Origin: Bufo bufo
Taxonomy: Eukaryota; Chordata; Amphibia; Anura; Bufonidae
Length of the DNA: 64,000 bases
Direction: 5' to 3'
NCBI RefSeq assembly: GCF_905171765.1
Contig: NC_053391.1
Span: 151,470,230 to 151,534,229, forward strand
The position numbers were made by a program, and so were the translations under genes. The notes under the pieces are model-generated. The model was given only the letters and a program-made list of their open reading frames with translations. It made no database searches and was not told the DNA's origin. Shown here one piece after another: positions 45,060 through 56,329 of the stretch; position 1 is the stretch's first letter, and every line of letters starts with the position of its first letter.

Positions 45060-48000
45060 TCTGGAGCAGGCAGAAGTAGCAGCAGAAGAAGGGGAGGTGG
45101 CAGCAGTAGCAGTCACTGCGATAGGTCTAAGCTGCCAGTGTAATCTAGCGGTCGTGTCTTGACTAGCAACCCAGCGGTTCTTGAACAGTTGATTCGATCT
45201 TGTACTTCATCGCAAGTGACATCAGACACCCCCAGCCAGGAGTCAATGGGTTCCTCTGACACGATGCTTAGTTGGCCCAGGAACAAGCTCTGTGCCCCCA
45301 CCTGTCCTCAACCTGCCTCTGTAATTTTCTGTTCCCTGAACTAGCAGTATTGTATGACCATCGGCTCGGCTCCACTTTTCAGCGAGGAAGAGATTCTAGA
45401 CGACAGTCAGCAGCTACTGCCCACTAAGATCTGGAGGAAAGATCTGCTCCTTCTTCCGGTAGACGGGCATGTAGTGATGATTAGAGTCGCATGGGAGCTA
45501 GTGTTTTTAGCTGTCAGGCACGTGGCTCTGAGACTGGTGAGGGTGACATCAGTGACGTGCAGACAGCATTGGACGATGATATGGTCGATCGCATGTGGGA
45601 GCTGGGTGAAGAGGGGCTTTATCATCATCAGAAGAAGAGGGTGGCAGCTTGAGTGCAAGGCAGCGGCTGAGCCAGCAGGGTGGTAGCTTGGTCGTGAGTC
45701 TGCAGGGTGGCAGCAGTGTGAGGTCAGGAGCCAAACGTGCCCAGGATAGACCGCTCGCTAGGCAGAAGCCTACCTGTCTGGAAAGAATTAGCGGTGCAGG
45801 GGTTCAGGGAGGCAGCGATTGCAGGAAGTCAACATAAAGTGGTAGGGGGAAAATGCCATACTCGGCAGTGTGGCAATTTTTCTTCAAGCAATCGGAGGAC
45901 ATCTGTGGGCAGAAGGTGGAGTGTGGCCAGATTACCAATGTTGGCACCACGGCCCTGCATCAACACATGCAGTTTCATCATAAAGTGGCCTGGGAAAAAT
46001 GTGGTGCTAACATAGTGGTATAGCCTGAGGCACCAACCACTGCATCACCCAGTGGCCCGCACCCCTTTTCCGCAAGTCAAGCCTCCACCACCTCAGCAGA
46101 AGGGAGCTGTGTTTCCTTCCCATCATCTACTGGTCCTGATGCTTCTACTCCTCATCACTCATTTTGTCAGCAATCGATCCCAGAGACAATTGCATATAGA
46201 CAAATGTATGTGTGCACTCATGCAACGACTCAGAAACTGAACGTGCTCCTGGCCAAGTTGCTGATACTACAGTCCCTCCCTTTTCATGTGGTGGACTCTG
46301 CACCTTTCAGATAACTGATGGCTTGTGCCGAGCCAAGGCGGAGAGTCCCAAGCCGTCATTACTTCTCCAAAAAGGCAGTACTATCCCTGCATATTTATGC
46401 CCAACAGAAGGTGGGCCAGTCCTCGAGCTTGTCGGTATCTGCTAAAGTTCACGGCAGCGCCAACGTGTGGAGTAGTAACTACAGTCAAGGACAATATATG
46501 TCCTTTACAGCCCACTACGTAAATGTGGTTCCTGCCCAGCCATACCAGCAACTTAGACAGGTGACGGTACTGTTGCCTTAACGGTCTTAAGCTATGAGTT
46601 CTTCGCCAATGTCCTCCGCTGTCTCCTAATCCTCCACCTTGTCCTCAGCCTCCACAGCAGGCACAATTTGTATTGCTCCTCCAGTATACCACATATGCAG
46701 GGCACGGAGGTGTCACGCTGTTCTGCACCTAGTTTGCCTGGGTGAACTCACAGGGGAGGAACTGCTCTGCATTCTCCATCAAGAAATGTAATCCTTACTG
46801 TCTCCTCAACAATTTAAGATTGGAACCATGGTCACCGACAATGGGAATAATATTGTTTACGGCAATGTGTCAAGGAGGGCTGAGTCATGGCACACGTGGT
46901 TAATCTGGTTGTAAAGCGGTTCCTGAAGTCTTTCACCCATCTGGAAGACAACCTGGAAATAACCAGGAAACTGTGCATGCGCTGCAGCCACTCGTATACT
47001 GCAACACATAACCTTCTTGAGCTACGTACAAAGGTAGAATAGCATTCCCGAACATCGCCTCATATGCAATGTTTCCTTATACAAGTAGAGACAAGCAATG
47101 TTTCCACCCGTTGGAACTCCACCCTCAACATGTTGGACCGACTATATGAGCAGAAGGCCATAAACAATTTCTTGATGAAGCAGGCGGACAGGAGCACTTC
47201 CCTGTGTAACTTTGATGCTAGCCAGTGGCAGCTCATGTGTGACACCTGCATTTTGCTCTGGCCCTTTCAGGAGGCAACTTTATTTGTCAGTCGTCAGGAC
47301 TACGGGATGAACAAAGTCATTCCACTACATCATGTTCTGGAACAGATGCTGCTAAATTTGTCTTGCCTGGCCATGAGACATGGCACCTACATCTCACTGC
47401 CACCTCTGCCCTTTGGGGGCTGAACTGGAGGAGGAGGAGGAGAACATTCACGCACAAGCAATTTATACAGAATTTTTTTTTTTGCACAAGTTATAGAAGA
47501 GGAGGAGCAGGAGGAAGTAGATGGCATTGAGAAAGACCAGGCAGATGACTCCAAGACACAGTGGAAGTATGCAGTGGATATGGAGGCAGAGAGTCCCTCC
47601 GAGTCCCTTGTCTAAATAGACCAATGCATGCTCGGTTGCTCGTGTAGTGATAGCCGAATTGTCACTATTCTGCAGAGGAATGACTACTGGCTCTCTACCC
47701 TGTTAGACCTTCACTACCAGTCCAAAATGGGGTCCTTTTTTATACCCGCTGAGAGGAAGGATAATTGGAACTACTATCGAGACATCCCATGTAGTCAGTT
47801 GGCAGTTGCCTAAGTGCGCCATCGCCCATCCTCACGAAGGTCTGACCGGGGGAGCCCTCTGCGCTCATGTTCCACTGCCATGGCTGCTGGAGTACGATGA
47901 GGGGACAGGAGCAGTACATCAGTTACATCAGCTGCAACTTTAGTCTGGAGTCTCTAATTAGCACTTTTCTTCACCTGCCTAGTTAAAAAAACACCCACCA

Positions 48001-48286
48001 GCAGCAGCAACACATGGGGCAGAACCTGAATCAGCAAGTGGTGGCATACGTGGACTGTACCCTGCCACCCCAGATCCAAGATCCCCTGGACTACTGGGCA
48101 GCTAAACTTGATTTGTGGCTGCAACTGGCTGAGTTTTCCCTGGACAAGCTTTCCTTCCCGGCCAGTAGTGTGGCACCAGAGCGTGTTTTTAGTGCGGCTG
48201 GGGGCATAATTACCCCAAGAAGAACTCGCCTTTCAACCCAAAATATGGAGAAACTGACCTTTGTGAAGATGAATCAGGTGTAGATC
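45060..48286 (+). pseudogene. Old, heavily degraded hAT transposase (copy E)
   Basis: Pieces in successive frames follow hAT order. SNPAVLEQLIRSCTSSQ and PLFSEEEILDDSQQLLP come from the N-terminal region. VWQFFFKQSED...HQHMQFHHKVAWEK (about 45860-45995) is a BED finger that has lost its CxxC pair. VPSRHYFSKKAVLSL, then NVWSSNYSQGQYMSFTAHYVN follow; the usual T-D-T-W of the first catalytic motif is not intact. VSTRWNSTLNMLDRL is at about 47100, and the dimerisation end is SFPASSVAPERVFSAAGG, ending in a stop at 48284-48286. Many stops and shifts make this the oldest hAT gene here. Terminal repeats were not found with confidence. Confidence 0.8.
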
Positions 48287-49217
48287 AGCAAGAATTTCCA
48301 CACACCAGTACCTGATGCATCAGAGTAGATTATTCTGGGTGCCACACCCAAACTTTGTGAAAAGAGACTTGTTTCTTCTGGCCACCTGCTACAGCCTCTA
48401 TTGGGATATTGCCACCCGCCTGATGCCACACATCTGCTGCCATGTGCTTCTACTGCCACTCACCATCTTGTGCTGTTATTGCCACTGCTTTTGTCATCCA
48501 GGGCCACTGTGTTGACTCCTCATGCTGTTGCCACCTCCCGAGTCTGTGACTTGGCCACTTTGTTGACTCACTATGCTGTTGCCACCTCACCACTCTATGG
48601 TGGGGCCGATATTGTCTCTGTTTGGCCTTTTTGACATTACCATTTATTTTACCATTTGTCTGATCTGTCAGAAGGACAGAAAAAGGAGAAACACAATGGA
48701 TACTGTCTTTGGAGCAGCCGTAAGGCCTGTATCACATGGTCCCTATTTTGCATAAGGATTGGATCATGATTTGGAAGCCAAAAGCAGGAGTGGGTACATA
48801 ATGCAGAAGACATGCAAATATTCCACTCACGTGTCATCTTTGTTTTGGATCCACTCCTGGGTTTTTTTTGGCCTCAGGAATACTGATGGATTACTGACCA
48901 AATGCTGACTGTGTGAAGGAGGATGCTCAAAAGACAGGATTAATTTTTTTTGGGGTTGTTCTTATGACGGATGAGAAGTAGGGCAAAATAAACAGTGACG
49001 TCAACACAAACTTACTGATGACACCCTCTCCACTCTGTCAGGGGGACACTACATGTCTAAGCGTGTAACAGAACAGGTTCTGTAGAAATCTATGTGGAAT
49101 CAGCTGACGGTGTAAAAGGAGTACGCTCTTTCACTCTATAACATCCGATATATACCCCAACAGTGGGACGATTACTTATTCAAGTAACTGATTTAGCCTG
49201 TGGCAGCCATCATAATA
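48287..49217. other. Probable hAT copy E 3' region, then unassigned sequence
   Basis: To about 48640 it repeats TGCTGTTGCCAC- and TGTGTTGACTC-like words, as a decayed array. Around 48780-48870 AAAGCAGGAGTGG pairs with CCACTCCTGGGTTTT as a small hairpin inside a possible MITE beginning TAAGGCCTGTATCAC at 48720. Nothing coding was recognised. Confidence 0.4.
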
Positions 49218-49219
49218 TA

Positions 49220-50793
49220 CACTGCTCAAAAAAATAAAGGGAACACTTAAACAACACAATGTAACTCCAAGTCAATCACACTTCTGTGAAATCAAACTGT
49301 CCACTTAGGAAGCAACACTGAGTGACAATCAATTTCACATGCTGTTGTGCAAATGGGATAGACAACAGGTGGAAATTATAGGCAATTAGCAAGACACCCC
49401 CAATAAAGGAGTGGTTCTGCAGGTGGTGACCACAGATCACTTCTCAGTTCCTATGCTTCCTGGCTGATGTTTTGGTCACTTTTGAATGCTGGCGGTGCTT
49501 TCACTCTAGTGGTAGCATGAGACGGAGTCTACAACCCACACAAGTGGCTCAGGTAGTGCAGCTTATCCAGGATGGCACATCAATGCGAGCTGTGGCAAGA
49601 AGGTTTGCTGTGTCTGTCAGCGTAGTGTCCAGAGCATGGAGGCACTACCAGGAGACAGGCCAGTACATTAGGAGACGTGGAGGAGGCCGTAGGAGGGCAA
49701 CAACCCAGCAGCAGGACCGCTACCTCCGCCTTTGTGCAAGGAGGAACAGGAGGAGCACTGCCAGAGCCCTGCAAAATGACCTCCAGCAGGCCACAAATGT
49801 GCATGTGTCTGCTCAAACGGTCAGAAACAAACTCCATGAGGGTGATATGAGGCCCCGACGTCCACAGGTGGGGGTTGTGCTTACAGCCCAACACCGTGCA
49901 GGACGTTTGGCATTTGCCAGAGAACACCAAGATTTGCAAATTCGCCACTGGCGCCTTGTGCTCTTCACAGATGAAAGCAGGTTCACACTGAGCACATGTG
50001 ACAGACGTGAAAGAGTCTGGAGACGCCGTGGAGAACGTTCTGCTGCCTGCAACATCCTCCAGCATGACCGGTTTGGCATTGGGTCAGTAATGGTGTGGGG
50101 TGGCATTTCTTTGGAGGGCTGCACATGTGCTCGCCAGAGGTAGCCTGACTGCCATTAGGTACCGAAATGAGATCCTCAGACCCCTTGTGAGACCATATGC
50201 TGGTACGGTTGGCCCTTGGTTCCTCCTAATGCAATACAATGCTAGACCTCATGTGGCTGGAGTGTGTCAGCAGTTCCTGCAAGACGAAGGCATTGATGCT
50301 ATGGACTGGCCCGCCCGTTCCCCAGACCTGAATCCAATTGAGCACATCTGGGACATCATGTCTCGCTCTATCCACCAACGTCACATTGCACCACAGACTG
50401 TCCAGGAGTTGGCAGATGCTTTAGTCCAGGTCTGGAAGGAGATCCCTCAGGAGACAGTCCGCCACCTCATCAGGAGCATGCACAGGCATTGTATGGAGGT
50501 CATACAGGCACGTGGAGGCCACACACACTACTGAGCCTCATTTTGACTTGTTTTAAGGACATTACATATAGGTTGGATCAGCCTGTAGTGTGTTTTTCCA
50601 CTTTAATTTTGAGTGTGACTCCAAATCCAGACCTCCATGGGTTGAAAAATTTGATTTCCATTTTTTTATTTTTGTGTGATTTCGTTGTCAGCACATTCAA
50701 CTATGTAAAGAACAAAGTATTTCAGAAGAATATTTTATTAACTCAGATCTAAGATGTGTTATTTTTGTGTTCCCTTTATTTTTTTGAGCAGTG
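49220..50793 (+). mobile_element. Tc1-like transposon with intact terminal repeats
   Basis: CACTGCTCAAAAAAATAAAG and its exact complement bound a 1,574-bp element flanked by TA (49218-49219 and 50794-50795). It is the least decayed DNA transposon in the window at its ends. I believe close relatives are widespread in fishes and lampreys, where horizontal transfer of Tc1 has been reported; that is recollection, not tested. The right edge abuts the foldback at 50794. Confidence 0.93.
49517..50534 (+). pseudogene. Tc1-like DD34E transposase with frameshift and D-to-Y change
   Basis: The start is the ATG at 49517 ([20 protein letters not shown]). A helix-turn-helix ([20 protein letters not shown]) and an AT-hook-like GRRRATTQQ follow. 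First catalytic Asp: [10 protein letters not shown] (49970-49972). Second: LLMQYNARPHVAG has Tyr (TAC, 50235-50237) where the family has Asp. Third: PDLNPIEHIWD (Glu, 50340-50342), the right 34 residues later. The frame breaks near 50120 (GGISLEGC then shift), consistent with a small deletion; the second frame runs to the stop after RGGHTHY at 50534. About 340 residues, normal for the family. Inactive by two independent lesions. Confidence 0.93.
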
Positions 50794-51381
50794 TATATAA
50801 CCTACATAGAAAAATGCCAGACCGCTTATACTAAATTGAATCCTTTATTACAAAAATCACAATGCATTACAAACATGATTAAAATAAATTGGTGCAGGAG
50901 ATAAAAACAACATCACTGGAGGAAACATACAGTGGATACAGGTCCATATTCGTCCAACATGATTCATCAATAAAATGCATATGCAAAAAATTAATAAATA
51001 GAAAGAACATTGGACATTTACCCACACTGTGTCTCCTCCAGGATGGCGCCAACCCCAACGCGCGTTTTGGCGTACCTTTGATTGGGGTTGGCACTGAAGT
51101 TACGCCGAAACGCGCGTTGGGGTTGGCGCCATCCTGGAGGAGACACAGTATGGGTAAATGTCTAATGTTCTTTCTTTTTATGAATTTTTTGCATATGCAT
51201 TTTATTGATTAATCATGTTGGATGAATATGGACCTGTATCCACTGTATGTTTCCTCCAGTGATGTTGTTTTTATCTCCTGTACCAATTTCTTTTAATAAT
51301 GTTTGTAATGCATTGTGATTTTTGTAATAAAGGATTCAATTTAGTATAAGCGGTCTGGCATTTTTCTATGTAGGTTATATA
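50794..51381. repeat. 588-bp foldback with Penelope-like motifs
   Basis: The arms pair from TATATAACCTACATAG to CTATGTAGGTTATATA around a centre near 51088, with few mismatches. Each arm ends in TTACAAAAATCACAATGC/AATAAAGGATTCAAT and, near the centre, AACGCGCGTTNNGGC. On the + strand CACTGAAG...GCCGAAACGCGCGTT (51091-51118) looks like a broken hammerhead. The structure suggests two terminal blocks of a Penelope-like element head to head. No target duplication was seen. Confidence 0.65.
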
Positions 51382-51769
51382 TCTTTCACTCTATAGTAGA
51401 ATCTAGGGTCACTGCACGGTTCTTTATACCTGATGCTAAAATTGACCTGTAAGGCTGAGTTCAAACTTGAGATATTTAGTCAGTTTTATAAGTGGGAAGT
51501 GATTCTAAGAGTGACACCTGTCATCTGTGTGTCATACTGACTCACAGTACTGTTTCACTAGCACAGCGGACTCCCATTGCAGTGTTCTACACTACTATAC
51601 AGGCTCTCAGCAGCCAGGAAATAGCTGTTTTTTTTATGCAATTTGTCACAAATAAATTCTGATTGAATCATATCTTTTTGGGAAATTTGGCAAACCGTTT
51701 ATATAGAATTTTTGAGAAATTCACTCATCTCTAGTCATGTGGACAAAATTAATACAAGGTACTTACCAT

Positions 51770-51995
51770 GTATTGTTACATCTTATGTGTTATTATAAGA
51801 CATAAGTCCATCAAGTTCGACCAAGGGATATATGGGATGTGAATATTAGAAAAGGGTAGTGAAATTCGTGCTCCCACACATTTTCATAAATATTAATATT
51901 GTTTAATATAAAAAATGTATGTAAACATTTTTAAAACTCTGTTCCTGCTTTAACCATCTCCTGAGGAAGACTAATTCACAGATTGACAGCTCTTA
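51770..51995 (-). mobile_element. Possible CR1/L2-like LINE relic
   Basis: Contains AAGTCCATCAAGTTCGACC and CCTGCTTTAACCATCTCCTGAGGAAGAC, which echo the arrangement of the LINE tail at 11930-12040 (GCCCATCTAGTCTGCCC, CAGCTACCACTTCTGCAGG). No reading frame is conserved. The sequence before it (51382-51769) shows nothing recognisable. Confidence 0.35.
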
Positions 51996-51999
51996 CAGC

Positions 52000-52751
52000 T
52001 AGAGATGGCCTTGCGGTTCACCCGGTGGTCGTTTTGCGGCAAACTTTGCTTGTTCGCTTTTTGCCGGCGCCATATTCTTTGCATTGTGCAAAACTTTGAC
52101 ACATTACACATCCATCAGGTGGGACAGGACAGCCAATTGAGACGTTTCAGCACATGGACACACCCCCACCCTATAAATAAACCCGATCTGGCCGCCATTT
52201 TACATTCAATAATTTGCCAGTGTAGTGAGAGGTTGCTGTGTGGAGCAGGGACAGACTGTTAGAGACACCAAACAGTAGCTAATAGGGCCACAAAAGTCCT
52301 TTTAAGGACTGGTATAGGTGTGCTATCAATAGGTGTGACTTACTGAGGGGTGTAATATACTTATAATATACTTTCTAACATAGAAAATATATTATAGTGC
52401 ATTTGTATTGTGCAGCAGTTGTGTGCGGTTCTGCTGAGATACCGCAGCTATACAGGGGGACAAACGCTATTGGAACAACTAATTGCAACTGGTGTGATAT
52501 ACCAGTTGCCCCCAAAAAAATCTGATTGAGGCAGGGGTGCGATATACCTAGAATATAATTTCTATATAGTGCATTTGTATTGTGCAGCATTTGTGTGCGG
52601 TTCTGCTGAGATACTGTAGCTATACAGAGGGACAAACATCATTGGAACAACTAATTGCAACTGGTGTGATATACCAGATGCGCCCCAAAAAATCTGATTG
52701 AGGCAGGGGTGCGATATACCTAGAATATAATTTCTATATAGTGCATTTGTA
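52000..52751 (+). mobile_element. hAT 5'-end fragment (copy I) with 172-bp tandem repeat
   Basis: Starts tagagatggccttgcggttc, a hAT-type end, then AGCCAATTGAGACG, a TATA box TATAAATAA (52172-52180) and GGCCGCCATTTTACATTC. From 52393 TATAGTGCATTTGTAT recurs at 52565 and 52737, period 172. The sequence then gives way at 52752 to the end of another hAT, which evidently inserted here. Confidence 0.7.
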
Positions 52752-53214
52752 TGGTGTTGAGCGGACACCTGGATGTTCGGGTTCGGTGTTCGGCGCTTTC
52801 TTGGCCAATCAACAAGCAGCCAATCAACAAGCGGTTAACTGTCTGACCTTAGAAGCCATCACAGCCATGCCTACAAATGGCATGGCTGTGATTGGCCAGA
52901 GCAGCATGTGACCCAGGCGCTATATTAGCTTGAGTCACATAGCGCTGCACGTCACTCTGCTGTTACAAGTTTAGGGAGAGGATGCTGCTGGACTTGTGAT
53001 TTCAGGATGAGAATAGGAGAGAATCTAACTCAGCGATCTACATAGAAATTGTTATGTGGGTGCAGGGCACAATCGTTTTACCCTGCCCTGAGCCCATTGA
53101 CCAAAAAAAATATAACTTTTATAATTCTGTTAGTTCGGTGGGCGGCGGCGGCGGTCATTTTATGCAAGCTCAGTGCACCAGCACTGCATCTGAGCTTTTG
53201 GGACATTGCAAATC

Positions 53215-53690
53215 ACCATTTGTTTGGCAATCTACAACATCTGGATTAGTCAGTGTGCAATTTAAGGTAGAAATACACCCGTCATTTTCTGGGGTTTTGA
53301 AAACACACTTTTTTGCCAAAAAACTTTATTTTCCTGATCTGCAAGTGTTACATTTAAGTTTAATATATACAGCTTTAATATTCTGTTACCAAAAAAACAC
53401 TTTTTTTGGCAATCTACAACATCTGGATTAGTCAGTGTGCAATTTAAGGTAGAAATACACCCATCATTTTCTGGGGTTTTGAAAACACACTTTTTGGCCA
53501 AAAAACTTTATTTTCCTGATCTGCAAGTGTTACATTTAAGTTTAATATATACAGCTTTAATATTCTGTTACCAAAAAACACTTTTTTTGGCAATCTACAA
53601 CAGCTGGATTAGTCAGTGTGCAATTTAAGGTAGAAATACACCCATCATTTTCTGGGGTTTTAAAAACACACTTTTTTGACAAAAAACACT
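53215..53690. repeat. Tandem repeat, period about 181 bp, in hAT copy C leader
   Basis: GGCAATCTACAA recurs at 53226, 53408 and 53589. Units share GGTAGAAATACACCC and CTGGGGTTTTGAAAACACAC. Leucine- and phenylalanine-rich frames across it are not coding. From 53700 to 54090 weaker repeats with GTGANATACACCC continue. Confidence 0.88.
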
Positions 53691-54104
53691 ATTTTTAGGC
53701 CCTGCAGCATCAGCACGTGTGAAATTACAGGCTTATATACTGCTGTCAAATTCAATTGTTAAACAAACACTCGTTTGAGCAAAAAAAAAATTGTTGGCAG
53801 CCTTTGATGCAGATGTCATTGTGAGATACACCCTTAATACATTTGGGTTAGATTCAGAGATTTGAAATACCGCCACTTGGTGCATCAATATTGAATTCAG
53901 GCATATACTGGTTCAGACCGTGTGAATTACACCCTTTACATACAGGGGTTTAATTCAGGCATTTGAAATACAGCTTTTTTGTGCAAAAAAATCTTTAATT
54001 GTGGCCTAGTCTGGTTCAGGCCATGTGAGATACACCGTTTACATACTGTCGTTCTATTCTACTATTAAACACCCATTTAGGGCAAGATCCTAAATTCGAA
54101 AAAT

Positions 54105-54973
54105 ATGAGGAGAGTGTCAAATAAGGGACGTGGCCCAGGTCGTGGTGCTGCTGGTGGAGCTCCTGTTGCAGGGAGAGGACGTGGTCGATCTGTGCCAGCT
54201 ACACGCACAAGTGAAACCCATTCCTCAGGTGCGAGTAGGTGACAAAATATCTGCAGCGGTATTTGGTCAGGCCTAATGCTGCTCTACGAATGGTGAGGCC
54301 TGAACAAGTACAGGCGATAGTAGATTGGGTTGCTGACAGTGGATCCAGTTCCTTTACATTGTCTCCCAACCCGTCTCCTGCTGAAAGACCACAGTTGGCA
54401 CCTGCAGCCCATGTCCATCAGTCTTTCACCTCACCCCCTTGCAAATCAGCCAAGCAGTCTGAGCCCCAAGTCATGCAGCAGTCTCTTCTGCTTTTTGATG
54501 ATTCTGTTAACAGGGTTTCCCAGGGCCATCCACCTAGCCCTGCCCCAGAAGTGGAAGAGATTGAGTGCACCGATGCCCAACCACTTATCTTTCAAGATGA
54601 GTACATGGGAGGACCATAGCAGCACGTCTCGGATCATGACAAAACACAGATGCCAACTGCTGGGGCTTTCGAAAGTGTGCAGACCGACAAGGAAGACAGG
54701 GGTGAAGACTGGGTGGAAGATGATGTGGAGGACGATGAGGTCCTCGACCCCACATGGAATCAAGGTCATGCGAGTGACCTATGTAGTTCGGAGGAAAATG
54801 CGGTGGTCGCACAGAGCCACCAGCACAGCAGAAGAGGGAGCAGGGTGCAAAAGCGGAGCAGCCGTCCTCTAGACAGTACGCCTGCTACTGCCCACCGCAG
54901 CAAGGGACCGAGCACACCAAAGCCAGCTCCAAGGAGTTCCCTGGCGTGGCAGTTCTTCAGACAATGTGCAAAT
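54105..54973 (+). pseudogene. hAT transposase N-terminal part (copy C), truncated in BED finger
   Basis: Starts MRRVSNKGRGPGRGAAGG at 54105, nearly the same as copy D. A frameshift lies near 54236; the new frame reads QRYLVRPNAALRMVRPEQVQ, then the Ser/Pro and acidic parts. A TAG at 54617-54619 replaces a Gln found in copy A. The last hAT residues are SSLAWQFFRQCA, just before the first Cys of the BED finger; then foreign sequence gives a stop at 54974-54976. It retains the acidic segment that copy D has lost. Confidence 0.85.
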
Positions 54974-55224
54974 TAATCCATATCCCCTGAGCAAAGGGTA
55001 CCTCAAAATTGTGACTTTAGGGTTTTTCTAAGCTGTAAGCCATAATCATCCAAATTATCTCATATATTAGTTTCACCTTTTAAGTTCCATTACTGAAATA
55101 AATTAACTTTGCACGGTATTCTAATTTTTAGAGTTTCACCTGTACATACAAAAAATAATCAACATGCAAAAAGTAATTAAATTTATCTAAATATACATGA
55201 TTAAATAAAAATATACATATATTA
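54974..55224. other. AT-rich retroposon-like tail, family unknown
   Basis: Contains CAAATTATCTCATATATTAG, TTGCACGGTATTCTAAT-like and AGTTTCACCTGTACATAC sequence. I associate this style with 3' tails of vertebrate retroposons but cannot name the family. It interrupts copy C; no duplication of the target was found. Confidence 0.35.
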
Positions 55225-55293
55225 GGCTACTTTCACACTCACGTTAGGTGCGGATCCGTCTGGTATCTGCACAGACGGATCCGCACCCATAAT
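55225..55293. mobile_element. Harbinger-type MITE end, cut by hAT copy D
   Basis: GGCTACTTTCACACTCACG follows TTA (55222-55224), the usual end of this MITE group. After about 69 bases hAT copy D begins at 55294, so the MITE was present first. Confidence 0.6.
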
Positions 55294-55734
55294 TAGAGTT
55301 GAGCGGACACCTGGATGTTCAGGTTCGACGGGTTCGGCCAAACTTCGGAAAAAAGTTCTGAACTTGACCCCGAACCCGAACCCCGTAGAAGTCAATGGGG
55401 ACCCGAACTTTTGAGCACTAAAATGGCTGTAAATATGTAATGGAAAGGGCTAGAGGGCTGCAAATGGCATCAAAATGTGGTTAAGAGCATGGCAAGTGCT
55501 CTGAAAACAAATGTGGATAGGGAAATGACTTTCAATAACATAAAATACATTAAAAAAATATATATAATTTTGATCTAGGAGGACCAGGTCCATATGGAGA
55601 AGGAGGTTGAGGAGGCGGTGGATGTGGCGGTGTAGGTAGAAGTGGCGGTGGAGGAGGAGGAGGTAGCCTGCAATGCTTTTTGGTTTTAAATTAATTTTTT
55701 TAAATTAGGGTACACCCCAAAACATTAGGAAATA

Positions 55735-55921
55735 TAACCCTCCAGTCGTGCTAAACACACGTTCAGACAATACACCGGCTGCAGGGCAGGCCAGCACCTC
55801 CAAGGCGTAAAGGGCAAGCTCAGGCCATGTGCCCAATTTGGAGACCCAGAAGTTGCAGGGGCTGACCCCTATCAGTTAGTTTGTGTAGGCGTGTGCATAC
55901 TTACTGCCCCACCCACCATGT
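55735..55921 (-). pseudogene. Duplicated hAT transposase C-terminal fragment
   Basis: Read in reverse, it gives NFWVSKLGTWPELALYALEV, then ACPAAGVLSERVF. It repeats the region at 58440-58610 but lacks the last about 35 codons: the sequence passes from the SERVF codons straight to 3' untranslated sequence. At its other end it joins the 18S-like fragment. Confidence 0.75.
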
Positions 55922-56056
55922 TGCACGTCCCCGTGATGTTCACGATCCAATTTGATATCTGCTCTATCAACTTTCGATGTTCTTTTATGCGCCTACCATC
56001 GGGATTATGGGTGGCGGGGAATCAGGGTTCCAGGCCGGAGAGGGAGCATGAGAAAA
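55922..56056 (+). pseudogene. Captured fragment of 18S ribosomal RNA
   Basis: GCACGTCCCCGTGATG, CTCTATCAACTTTCGATG, GCCTACCAT, GGCGGGGAATCAGGGTT and CCGGAGAGGGAGCATGAGAAA occur in the order and spacing of the 5' domain of vertebrate 18S rRNA. Roughly 135 bases are recognisable, with scattered substitutions. It joins hAT sequence on its left (CCACCATGTT then GCACGTCC) and AT-rich repeats on its right. It has no rDNA neighbours and cannot function. Recognition is by memory of the conserved sequence. Confidence 0.85.
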
Positions 56057-56099
56057 ATAGACCAAATTTAAGGGAGATTACTTTAATTTAAAAATATTG

Positions 56100-56270
56100 G
56101 GATCAAGAAGAAATGTGGGAAAAGTTATTGAAGCCCAAATGTGGGCCAAAAGAGTCAAGCGGAATTGTGGGAAAAGCTATTGAGGCGCAAATGTTGGCCA
56201 AAAGAGCATAGCGGAAATGTGGGACAAAGTATTGAAGCTTAAATGTGGTACAACTTGCTTAAGTTTAAGC
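56100..56270. repeat. Short degenerate tandem repeat, about 55 bp
   Basis: Three units with AATGTGGGAAAAGTTATTGA and GGGCCAAAAGAG-like sequence, right after the 18S-like fragment. Confidence 0.7.
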
Positions 56271-56329
56271 ATTGAATCAAAGGAGGTGGTGAGCATCAAT
56301 TAAAGAAGCATTTCAGAAATTTTATTCCC

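Larger units (their letters stand above)
52752..54973 (+). mobile_element. hAT 5' part (copy C)
   Basis: The 5' end tggtgttgagcggacacctg is followed by GGTTCGGTGTTCGGCGC, the ACAGCCATGCC/GGCATGGCTGT hairpin (about 52861-52893), a TATA-like TATATTAG and CACGTCACTCTGCTG, as in copies A and F. A 181-bp array and the transposase start follow. The homology ends at 54973, inside the BED finger. Confidence 0.8.
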
